Assembly (NCBI GenBank): GCA_030268105.1
Contig: BSDZ01000018.1
Location: forward strand, 53,988-117,987
Reading direction: 5' to 3'
DNA length: 64,000 nt
Source: Volvox africanus
Taxonomy: Eukaryota > Chlorophyta > Chlorophyceae > Chlamydomonadales > Volvocaceae
A program made the position numbers and the translations under genes. Below, in pieces: positions 1 through 7,818 of the stretch (positions within the stretch are counted from its first letter, which is position 1; each line of letters begins with the position of its first letter). The notes under the pieces were generated by a model. It saw only the letters and a list, made by a program, of their open reading frames with translations. It did not search any database and was not told the DNA's origin.

Positions 1-470
1 TCAAAATGGCTTCGAAAAGTAAGACTGCTTATGTAACAGGAAAAGCAAATCGTCAGAACCATTCATCATGGTGCCGGCTGTGAAATGTAAAATGTGCTTT
101 TGATATGGCTGTACCAATATAGCTTTTCATCGTTTTGAATTTCATTTTGAACTGCTTGCAACTTTTTGTGGTGTTTTACTGGAAATTTTCTCAGTATGAT
201 GGGCACTTTCTTGTGTTGAAACGAAATTTTACTGGCCCTTACTTGCTCTTTTGAATAGGGTAACAGATACGACGCGGATGAATTGAAAAAATGTTACAAC
301 AAAGGAAGGCACTAGCAGTGTATAGTTGCTTGAATGGAATAACAAACAATTAAGGAAACAAAGTATATGTAAAACCATAAGAAGGGAACATCCTAGATTA
401 CCCAACAACTTGTACCAATGCCCATCACTATATCCCGTTCATTAAGTATTTCCTGTATCTCTCGAACCAT
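1..470 (+). repeat. Partial unit (3' tail, AT-rich end)
   Basis: This is the last 470 bp of a unit whose beginning lies outside the window. It begins inside the AT-rich spacer at subrepeat C and ends at the phase point. It is nearly identical to 2460-2929. It has GTTTTGAATTT near 132 where the U1 and U2 tails have GTTTTTAATTT. No gene is visible. Confidence 0.95.
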
Positions 471-540
471 ATGCGGCTACTTCCCGTACTACTTCCCGTA
501 GCTCCCATGCGGCTACTTCCCATACTAGTACCTCCAGTAC
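471..540 (+). repeat. 36-bp near-tandem duplication at the unit phase point
   Basis: ATGCGGCTACTTCCC occurs at 471 and again at 507, each followed by TACT or TACTAGTACC, giving two copies of a 36-bp block. Read on the plus strand both encode a similar Leu/Pro-rich 12-residue run, but there is no sign that this is translated. The second copy has either A or G after TTCCC, a marker that separates unit subfamilies. It recurs at the same offset in all units. Confidence 0.8.
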
Positions 541-570
541 CTTTCATACACGGTTGTCTCTGGTGCTATC

Positions 571-616
571 GGTTCACAGGTATCGGTATCGGTATCGGTA
601 TCGGTTCACAGGTATC
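571..616 (+). repeat. GGTATC x4 microsatellite flanked by GGTTCACA repeats
   Basis: The structure is GGTTCACA, four GGTATC hexamers (579-602), GGTTCACA, then one more GGTATC. Every unit has exactly four hexamers; only the error-rich last unit (61830-61870) has an extra G within them. The (Arg-Tyr)n and (Gly-Ile)n runs in overlapping reading frames are by-products of this microsatellite. Confidence 0.9.
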
Positions 617-796
617 TCTGCCCTTACTATTCCTGTGTCAACATGCACTCAGCATGGAGTGATACTCATGTTCAATAGCAGGAGGCAGATTGTGCTTCAT
701 GTGCCACTCTCCCGTACCCAATATTCTGTAGCATGGTGTTTCGTCCCGTCCATCTCCTCCACCCCCTCGGGATGAACACCATCATCCTCCACAAAT

Positions 797-804
797 TGAC
801 GTCA
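797..804. promoter_or_regulatory. Perfect TGACGTCA palindrome (CRE-like site), one per unit
   Basis: TGACGTCA is the consensus binding site of CREB/ATF bZIP factors in eukaryotes. It lies 326 bp after the phase point in U1 and at the matching offset in the other units (for example 3256-3263). An 8-bp palindrome can occur by chance once in a 2.4-kb unit and would then be copied with it, so its presence in every unit is not independent evidence of function. Confidence 0.3.
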
Positions 805-841
805 CCTGACTGTGACACATGTCCTGGTGCCCTGCGGCATT

Positions 842-980
842 GTAGTCGTGATATCCATCTTCACTCCTCGAAGTTCCTTTTTGCCGTCATAGTTTCCGTC
901 GTGCTCGCCATCATCATCAACATCATCATCAGCACCAGTATCACCCAATCTCGCTCGGGTCTTCTCCCTGACGGATCCGC
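842..980 (-). repeat. Inverted paralogous segment, left copy (minus orientation)
   Basis: The reverse complement of 881-915 matches 1884-1918 at 30 of 35 positions, with the shared run GATGATGGCGAGCAC. Weaker similarity continues on one side through GATTGG and GAGCRAGATTGG (to about 980 here, about 1825 in the partner) and on the other side through GAAGATGG. In one frame the minus strand of this copy reads an acidic run of Asp followed by GEHDG. The partner reads DDGEHNG in the corresponding plus-strand frame, so an acidic coding segment may have been the ancestor. No protein family is recognised. Confidence 0.6.
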
Positions 981-1150
981 TCTGTTGCTTGACCCAGCTC
1001 GTCCATCTTCTTGCTTGTGGGTGTCATGATCTACGATCCGTTGGTTTGTGCCGTATGTTCTTCAGCCTCTGCACGGGCATCGCCAGCCTCCTGCCAATCC
1101 GTCCAACTTGACATGGTTTGTGCCTACACACACCGATCCTCTGGGAATCA

Positions 1151-1247
1151 GCATGCTGTACATCCTTCGGAGTCTTCTTCGGCCTAACTCCACCCATACC
1201 TCCTCTGATCCGCTCTACTGGCTTCTCGGTACGTGACTAGATGCATG
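1151..1247 (+). repeat. Internal direct repeat, copy 1
   Basis: Runs from GCATGCTGTACATCC to AGATGCATG and aligns with 1374-1468 over almost its whole length. Long shared runs include ACATCCTTCG, GTCTTCTTCGGC and CTCTACTGGCTTCTC. There is a 3-bp gap near the middle and a 1-bp gap near the end. On the minus strand both copies read EKPVE followed by a basic stretch with PKKT, so both derive from one segment. Confidence 0.75.
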
Positions 1248-1270
1248 TGCATGTTGCATGTGCATGATGA
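1241..1270. repeat. TGCATGTGCATG duplication, alternating purine-pyrimidine tract
   Basis: ATGCATGTGCATGT is followed directly by TGCATGTGCATGATG. Each half alternates strictly between pyrimidine and purine, which favours Z-DNA under negative supercoiling. U15 (about 35247) and U17 (about 39902) have GTCCATG in the first half, breaking the alternation. Confidence 0.6.
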
Positions 1271-1373
1271 CGGACGTGACGACAAGCCGCCGACATTTGC
1301 AATGTGGGAAAATACAGGTTGGCCGAGCCTTTAGGGCTTAATAGCTACGCTGCTTGGTCGTATAGTTTCGCGT

Positions 1374-1468
1374 GCATGCCGCACATCCTTCGCGGTCTTC
1401 TTCGGCATAGTTCCACGCACATCACGTATCCACTCTACTGGCTTCTCAGATTCGTGACCAGATGCATG
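1374..1468 (+). repeat. Internal direct repeat, copy 2
   Basis: Second copy of the segment at 1151-1247, about 224 bp downstream. It overlaps the 3' end of the copia-like minus-strand fragment. A marker base sits in it: TATCCACTC in most left units, TATCCGCTC in U16 and U18-U24 (CGTAACCGCTC in U25). The G form makes this copy identical to copy 1 over ATCCGCTCTACTGGCTTCTC. Confidence 0.75.
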
Positions 1469-1603
1469 CACCACACGGTTTCGCCTTGACATGGTGCATT
1501 CGCCGCACTTCACGGAAATGGATGCCTTTCTCGACTTCATGTCAATCCCCTTCACTAATCCATTCTCAACAAACCTTTCCAAGCCCTCCATTGCAAAATT
1601 GCG
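1403..1603 (-). pseudogene. Ty1/copia-like GAG-pre-integrase fragment (degenerate)
   Basis: A minus-strand open stretch (1331-1792, 153 codons) contains a segment resembling the pre-integrase region of Ty1/copia polyproteins. LYLV comes first, then LERFVENGLVKGID at about residues 71-84, a CxxC pair (CGEC, 96-99), and then SEKPVEWIRDVRGTM (115-129), where copia proteins typically have a sequence like SEKPLELIHSDVCGPM. The upstream WHRRLGH motif with the two zinc-binding histidines is not recognisable. Nothing like the DDE catalytic core, reverse transcriptase or RNase H follows; similarity stops after about residue 130. It is thus a short fragment trapped in the repeat. The start codon of the open stretch lies in unrelated sequence. 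The same fragment occurs at offsets +932 to +1132 from the phase point in other units (one base less in U4). In most right units Trp121 is Arg. The match is from memory of the family, not a search. Confidence 0.42.
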
Positions 1604-1821
1604 AGAACGTGAAGAGACAAGATACAAGAAACAGAACGTGGATGGGTCGCATGTTGTGACGCGACATGGCATGTGGATAAACCGGCCGAATGGATTGGCG
1701 AAAGTTGAGAAGCAATGTGATGTAGGAACGAACCGTGTAGAGCTGGACGTTTTGGAAAATAGCGACCGTTTTGGGGATAAGTAGTAGGCCACAGCCGAAA
1801 CCGATCTCGCCTGCCGGTAGG

Positions 1822-1851
1822 AATGAACCAGAGCAACTGCTCTGGTTCATT
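1822..1851. repeat. 30-bp perfect hairpin (14-bp arms, 2-bp loop), long-form units
   Basis: AATGAACCAGAGCA and TGCTCTGGTTCATT are exact reverse complements separated by AC. Short-form units lack 15 bp here (CTGCTCTGGTTCATT), which removes the second arm, leaving GAGCAAGATTGG. Long-form copies begin at 1822, 9169, 38016, 40475, 42934, 45393, 50784, 53243, 55702, 58161 and 60620. U26 has a shortened version (GAGCAATCTTGATTGATTGG) near 63095, probably an error-corrupted long form. Confidence 0.9.
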
Positions 1852-1960
1852 GATTGGATGCTACAACTGCTGCTGCTTACTGTGATGATGGCGAGCACAA
1901 CGGAATCCAGCACGGCAATGATAAGCACGTTCAGCATTTATACGATGAAGATGGAGGACA
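1822..1960 (+). repeat. Inverted paralogous segment, right copy (plus orientation)
   Basis: Partner of 842-980 in opposite orientation, about 0.9 kb away. The best-conserved part is 1884-1918; 1852-1883 also aligns, starting from GATTGG and running through the CTGCTGCTG stretch. The copy contains the 15-bp length polymorphism that separates long and short units. The left copy has no equivalent of those 15 bp. In U14 and U15 its distal part is removed by the 248-bp deletion. Confidence 0.6.
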
Positions 1961-2010
1961 ACCACGACGAGAGCAGGGTTGACGCCGTGGACAAGCATGC
2001 TGAAAACCGA

Positions 2011-2735
2011 TAAAACTAAACTGCAAAAAATATAAATGTGTAATTATGTAAAATGCTGTAATTGTGTAAGCAATTTAGTTTTAGTTTTTCACCTTCTTCT
2101 GGTGTTTGAACAACTTGCATCTAGTTTGTGTATTTCAGTTGCTTATTTTAAATGTGGGGACTTTCTCGTGGTAAAATGAACTTTAACTTGCCCATATAGT
2201 TCCTGTACAACTGAATATTTCAATTTCCGTCAAAACCATAAATCATAATTGTGCCGGCTGTAAAATGCTAAACTGCTTGTATAGTCGCGTTTTTCACCGT
2301 TTTGAAATAGTTTTATACTAGCCAGTATATTGTGCGTGCATATATTTGTATAAATTGCATGTCAGTTCTTTATACTCAAAGTGAGGACTTTACTTTTGTA
2401 TCAACGAAATAAAACTGCCCTCATTTGTACTGTACAGTTGAATATTTTCATAACAAAAATCAAAATGGCTTCGAAAAGTAAGACTGCTTATGTAACAGGA
2501 AAAGCAAATCGTCAGAACCATTCATCATGGTGCCGGCTGTGAAATGTAAAATGTGCTTTTGATATGGCTGTACCAATATAGCTTTTCATCGTTTTTAATT
2601 TCATTTTGAACTGCTTGCAACTTTTTGTGGTGTTTTACTGGAAATTTTCTCAGTATGATGGGCACTTTCTTGTGTTGAAACGAAATTTTACTGGCCCTTA
2701 CTTGCTCTTTTGAATAGGGTAACAGATACGACGCG
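2011..2735 (+). repeat. AT-rich spacer of three diverged subrepeats (A, B, C)
   Basis: Three blocks align with each other: A at about 2037-2245, B at about 2246-2520, C at about 2521-2735. Shared landmarks come in the same order. GTGCCGGCTGT plus AAATG appears in B (2251) and C (2530). TTTTTCACC or CTTTTCATCGTTTTGAA follows in all three. Then comes a GGNACTTT block, an AAA-rich stretch, and ACTTGCCCA, ACTGCCCTC or ACTGGCCCT. A and B also share CTGTAC..TGAATATTT near their ends. No gene is visible. An AATAAA at 2408-2413 and a TATAAA at 2031-2036 occur but are expected by chance in AT-rich DNA. Confidence 0.65.
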
Positions 2736-2929
2736 GATGAATTGAAAAAATGTTACAACAAAGGAAGGCACTAGCAGTGTATAGTTGCTTGAATGGAATA
2801 ACAAACAATTAAGGAAACAAAGTATATGTAAAACCATAAGAAGGGAACATCCTAGATTACCCAACAACTTGTACCAATGCCCATCACTATATCCCGTTCA
2901 TTAAGTATTTCCTGTATCTCTCGAACCAT
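2736..2929. other. Unit end with no recognised content
   Basis: Mixed-composition stretch from the end of subrepeat C to the next phase point. I see no gene, repeat or site in it. U23, U24 and U25 share a C-to-T change in it (TTACAATAAAGG instead of TTACAACAAAGG, e.g. 56637). U24 and U25 also share ATTAGGG in place of ATTAAGG (59148, 61610). Confidence 0.6.
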
Positions 2930-5374
2930 ATGCGGCTACTTCCCGTACTACTTCCCGTAGCTCCCATGCGGCTACTTCCCATACTAGTACCTCCAGTACC
3001 TTTCATACACGGTTGTCTCTGGTGCTATCGGTTCACAGGTATCGGTATCGGTATCGGTATCGGTTCACAGGTATCTCTGCCCTTACTCTTCCTGTGTCAA
3101 CATGCGCTCAGCATGGAGTGATACTCATGTTCAATAGCAGGAGGCAGATTGTGCTTCATGTGCCACTCTCCCGTACCCAATATTCTGTAGCATGGTGTTT
3201 CGTCCCGTCCATCTCCTCCACCCCCTCGGGATGAACACCATCATCCTCCACAAATTGACGTCACCTGACTGTGACACATGTCCTGGTGCCCTGCGGCATT
3301 GTAGTCGTGATATCCATCTTCACTCCTCGAAGTTCCTTTTTGCCGTCATAGTTTCCGTCGTGCTCGCCATCATCATCAACATCATCATCAGCACCAGTAT
3401 CACCCAATCTCGCTCGGGTCTTGTCCCTGACGGATCCGCTCTGTTGCTTGACCCAGCTCGTCCATCTTCTTGCTTGTGGGTGTCATGATCTACGATCCGT
3501 TGGTTTGTGCCGTATGTTCTTCAGCCTCTGCACGGGCATCGCCAGCCTCCTGCGAATCCGTCCAACTTGACATGGTTTGTGCCTACACACACCGATCCTC
3601 TGGGAATCAGCATGCTGTACATCCTTCGGAGTCTTCTTCGGCCTAACTCCACCCATACCTCCTCTGATCCGCTCTACTGGCTTCTCGGTACGTGACTAGA
3701 TGCATGTGCATGTTGCATGTGCATGATGACGGACGTGACGACAAGCCGCCGACATTTGCAATGTGGGAAAATACAGGTTGGCCGAGCCTTTAGGGCTTAA
3801 TAGCTACGCTGCTTGGTCGTATAGTTTCGCGTGCATGCCGCACATCCTTCGCGGTCTTCTTCGGCATAGTTCCACGCACATCACGTATCCACTCTACTGG
3901 CTTCTCAGATTCGTGACCAGATGCATGCACCACACGGTTTCGCCTTGACATGGTGCATTCGCCGCACTTCACGGAAATGGATGCCTTTCTCGACTTCATG
4001 TCAATCCCCTTCACTAATCCATTCTCAACAAACCTTTCCAAGCCCTCCATTGCAAAATTGCGAGAACGTGAAGAGACAAGATACAAGAAACAGAACGTGG
4101 ATGGGTCGCATGTTGTGACGCGACATGGCATGTGGATAAACCGGCCGAATGGATTGGCGAAAGTTGAGAAGCAATGTGATGTAGGAACGAACCGTGTAGA
4201 GCTGGACGTTTTGGAAAATAGCGACCGTTTTGGGGATAAGTAGTAGGCCACAGCCGAAACCGATCTCGCCTGCCGGTAGGAATGAACCAGAGCAAGATTG
4301 GATGCTACAACTGCTGCTGCTTACTGTGATGATGGCGAGCACAACGGAATCCAGCACGGCAATGATAAGCACGTTCAGCATTTATACGATGAAGATGGAG
4401 GACAACCACGACGAGAGCAGGGTTGACGCCGTGGACAAGCATGCTGAAAACCGATAAAACTAAACTGCAAAAAATATAAATGTGTAATTATGTAAAATGC
4501 TGTAATTGTGTAAGCAATTTAGTTTTAGTTTTTCACCTTCTTCTGGTGTTTGAACAACTTGCATCTAGTTTGTGTATTTCAGTTGCTTATTTTAAATGTG
4601 GGGACTTTCTCGTGGTAAAATGAACTTTAACTTGCCCATATAGTTCCTGTACAACTGAATATTTCAATTTCCGTCAAAACCATAAATCATAATTGTGCCG
4701 GCTGTAAAATGCTAAACTGCTTGTATAGTCGCGTTTTTCACCGTTTTGAAATAGTTTTATACTAGCCAGTATATTGTGCGTGCATATATTTGTATAAATT
4801 GCATGTCAGTTCTTTATACTCAAAGTGAGGACTTTACTTTTGTATCAACGAAATAAAACTGCCCTCATTTGTACTGTACAGTTGAATATTTTCATAACAA
4901 AAATCAAAATGGCTTCGAAAAGTAAGACTGCTTATGTAACAGGAAAAGCAAATCGTCAGAACCATTCATCATGGTGCCGGCTGTGAAATGTAAAATGTGC
5001 TTTTGATATGGCTGTACCAATATAGCTTTTCATCGTTTTTAATTTCATTTTGAACTGCTTGCAACTTTTTGTGGTGTTTTACTGGAAATTTTCTCAGTAT
5101 GATGGGCACTTTCTTGTGTTGAAACGAAATTTTACTGGCCCTTACTTGCTCTTTTGAATAGGGTAACAGATACGACGCGGATGAATTGAAAAAAATGTTA
5201 CAACAAAGGAAGGCACTAGCAGTGTATAGTTGCTTGAATGGAATAACAAACAATTAAGGAAACAAAGTATATGTAAAACCATAAGAAGGGAACATCCTAG
5301 ATTACCCAACAACTTGTACCAATGCCCATCACTATATCCCGTTCATTAAGTATTTCCTGTATCTCTCGAACCAT
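2930..5374 (+). repeat. Array unit U2 (2445 bp, short form)
   Basis: Short form without the 15-bp hairpin arm. Markers: CCCATACTAG, ACTCTTCC with TGCGCTCAG, CTTGTCCCTGAC, GCGAATCC and TATCCACTC. It is one base longer than the class because of a seventh A in the A-run near 5189. That extra base opens a spurious minus-strand frame at 4969-5253. Confidence 0.95.
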
Positions 5375-7818
5375 ATGCGGCTACTTCCCGTACTACTTCC
5401 CGTAGCTCCCATGCGGCTACTTCCCATACTAGTACCTCCAGTACCTTTCATACACGGTTGTCTCTGGTGCTATCGGTTCACAGGTATCGGTATCGGTATC
5501 GGTATCGGTTCACAGGTATCTCTGCCCTTACTCTTCCTGTGTCAACATGCGCTCAGCATGGAGTGATACTCATGTTCAATAGCAGGAGGCAGATTGTGCT
5601 TCATGTGCCACTCTCCCGTACCCAATATTCTGTAGCATGGTGTTTCGTCCCGTCCATCTCCTCCACCCCCTCGGGATGAACACCATCATCCTCCACAAAT
5701 TGACGTCACCTGACTGTGACACATGTCCTGGTGCCCTGCGGCATTGTAGTCGTGATATCCATCTTCACTCCTCGAAGTTCCTTTTTGCCGTCATAGTTTC
5801 CGTCGTGCTCGCCATCATCATCAACATCATCATCAGCACCAGTATCACCCAATCTCGCTCGGGTCTTGTCCCTGACGGATCCGCTCTGTTGCTTGACCCA
5901 GCTCGTCCATCTTCTTGCTTGTGGGTGTCATGATCTACGATCCGTTGGTTTGTGCCGTATGTTCTTCAGCCTCTGCACGGGCATCGCCAGCCTCCTGCGA
6001 ATCCGTCCAACTTGACATGGTTTGTGCCTACACACACCGATCCTCTGGGAATCAGCATGCTGTACATCCTTCGGAGTCTTCTTCGGCCTAACTCCACCCA
6101 TACCTCCTCTGATCCGCTCTACTGGCTTCTCGGTACGTGACTAGATGCATGTGCATGTTGCATGTGCATGATGACGGACGTGACGACAAGCCGCCGACAT
6201 TTGCAATGTGGGAAAATACAGGTTGGCCGAGCCTTTAGGGCTTAATAGCTACGCTGCTTGGTCGTATAGTTTCGCGTGCATGCCGCACATCCTTCGCGGT
6301 CTTCTTCGGCATAGTTCCACGCACATCACGTATCCACTCTACTGGCTTCTCAGATTCGTGACCAGATGCATGCACCACACGGTTTCGCCTTGACATGGTG
6401 CATTCGCCGCACTTCACGGAAATGGATGCCTTTCTCGACTTCATGTCAATCCCCTTCACTAATCCATTCTCAACAAACCTTTCCAAGCCCTCCATTGCAA
6501 AATTGCGAGAACGTGAAGAGACAAGATACAAGAAACAGAACGTGGATGGGTCGCATGTTGTGACGCGACATGGCATGTGGATAAACCGGCCGAATGGATT
6601 GGCGAAAGTTGAGAAGCAATGTGATGTAGGAACGAACCGTGTAGAGCTGGACGTTTTGGAAAATAGCGACCGTTTTGGGGATAAGTAGTAGGCCACAGCC
6701 GAAACCGATCTCGCCTGCCGGTAGGAATGAACCAGAGCAAGATTGGATGCTACAACTGCTGCTGCTTACTGTGATGATGGCGAGCACAACGGAATCCAGC
6801 ACGGCAATGATAAGCACGTTCAGCATTTATACGATGAAGATGGAGGACAACCACGACGAGAGCAGGGTTGACGCCGTGGACAAGCATGCTGAAAACCGAT
6901 AAAACTAAACTGCAAAAAATATAAATGTGTAATTATGTAAAATGCTGTAATTGTGTAAGCAATTTAGTTTTAGTTTTTCACCTTCTTCTGGTGTTTGAAC
7001 AACTTGCATCTAGTTTGTGTATTTCAGTTGCTTATTTTAAATGTGGGGACTTTCTCGTGGTAAAATGAACTTTAACTTGCCCATATAGTTCCTGTACAAC
7101 TGAATATTTCAATTTCCGTCAAAACCATAAATCATAATTGTGCCGGCTGTAAAATGCTAAACTGCTTGTATAGTCGCGTTTTTCACCGTTTTGAAATAGT
7201 TTTATACTAGCCAGTATATTGTGCGTGCATATATTTGTATAAATTGCATGTCAGTTCTTTATACTCAAAGTGAGGACTTTACTTTTGTATCAACGAAATA
7301 AAACTGCCCTCATTTGTACTGTACAGTTGAATATTTTCATAACAAAAATCAAAATGGCTTCGAAAAGTAAGACTGCTTATGTAACAGGAAAAGCAAATCG
7401 TCAGAACCATTCATCATGGTGCCGGCTGTGAAATGTAAAATGTGCTTTTGATATGGCTGTACCAATATAGCTTTTCATCGTTTTGAATTTCATTTTGAAC
7501 TGCTTGCAACTTTTTGTGGTGTTTTACTGGAAATTTTCTCAGTATGATGGGCACTTTCTTGTGTTGAAACGAAATTTTACTGGCCCTTACTTGCTCTTTT
7601 GAATAGGGTAACAGATACGACGCGGATGAATTGAAAAAATGTTACAACAAAGGAAGGCACTAGCAGTGTATAGTTGCTTGAATGGAATAACAAACAATTA
7701 AGGAAACAAAGTATATGTAAAACCATAAGAAGGGAACATCCTAGATTACCCAACAACTTGTACCAATGCCCATCACTATATCCCGTTCATTAAGTATTTC
7801 CTGTATCTCTCGAACCAT
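5375..7818 (+). repeat. Array unit U3 (2444 bp, short form)
   Basis: Same marker set as U2 with the normal A-run. The tail has GTTTTGAATTT near 7481, whereas U1 and U2 tails have GTTTTTAATTT. Confidence 0.95.

Larger units (their letters stand above)
471..2929 (+). repeat. Array unit U1 (2459 bp, long-hairpin, type C; reference copy)
   Basis: Reference unit for the sub-feature entries. It carries the diagnostic set called type C here: CCCATACTAG near 520, TGCACTCAG near 646, CTTCTCCCTGAC near 961 and GCCAATCC near 1093. It has the complete 30-bp hairpin. The same set is found in U4 and U17, and in U15 except that U15 lacks the hairpin insertion. Confidence 0.95.

Noticed and set aside
733..1029. 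Plus-strand 98-codon frame recurring in every unit
   Set aside because: It is intact in all units only because the units are near-identical. It has low-complexity Ile/Ser runs from the (ATC)n tract, no recognised domain, and overlaps a minus-strand acidic frame.
1219..1230. U2 snRNA start (GCTTCTCGG)
   Set aside because: Only nine bases match; the following U2 sequence is absent.
1491..1784. Plus-strand 97-codon frame
   Set aside because: Antisense shadow of the minus-strand copia-like fragment; no motif of its own.
1566..1937. Minus-strand 118-123-codon frame spanning the hairpin
   Set aside because: It overlaps the copia-like frame in a different register and shows no family motif. Its 5-codon length difference is just the 15-bp indel.
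2157..2168. NF-kB/Rel site (GGGGACTTTCT)
   Set aside because: Close to, but not matching, the consensus, and part of the diverged AT-rich subrepeat.
4969..5253. Minus-strand 94-codon Lys-rich frame
   Set aside because: Exists only because of one extra A in U2; the same sequence in other units is interrupted. AT-rich spacer, not a gene.
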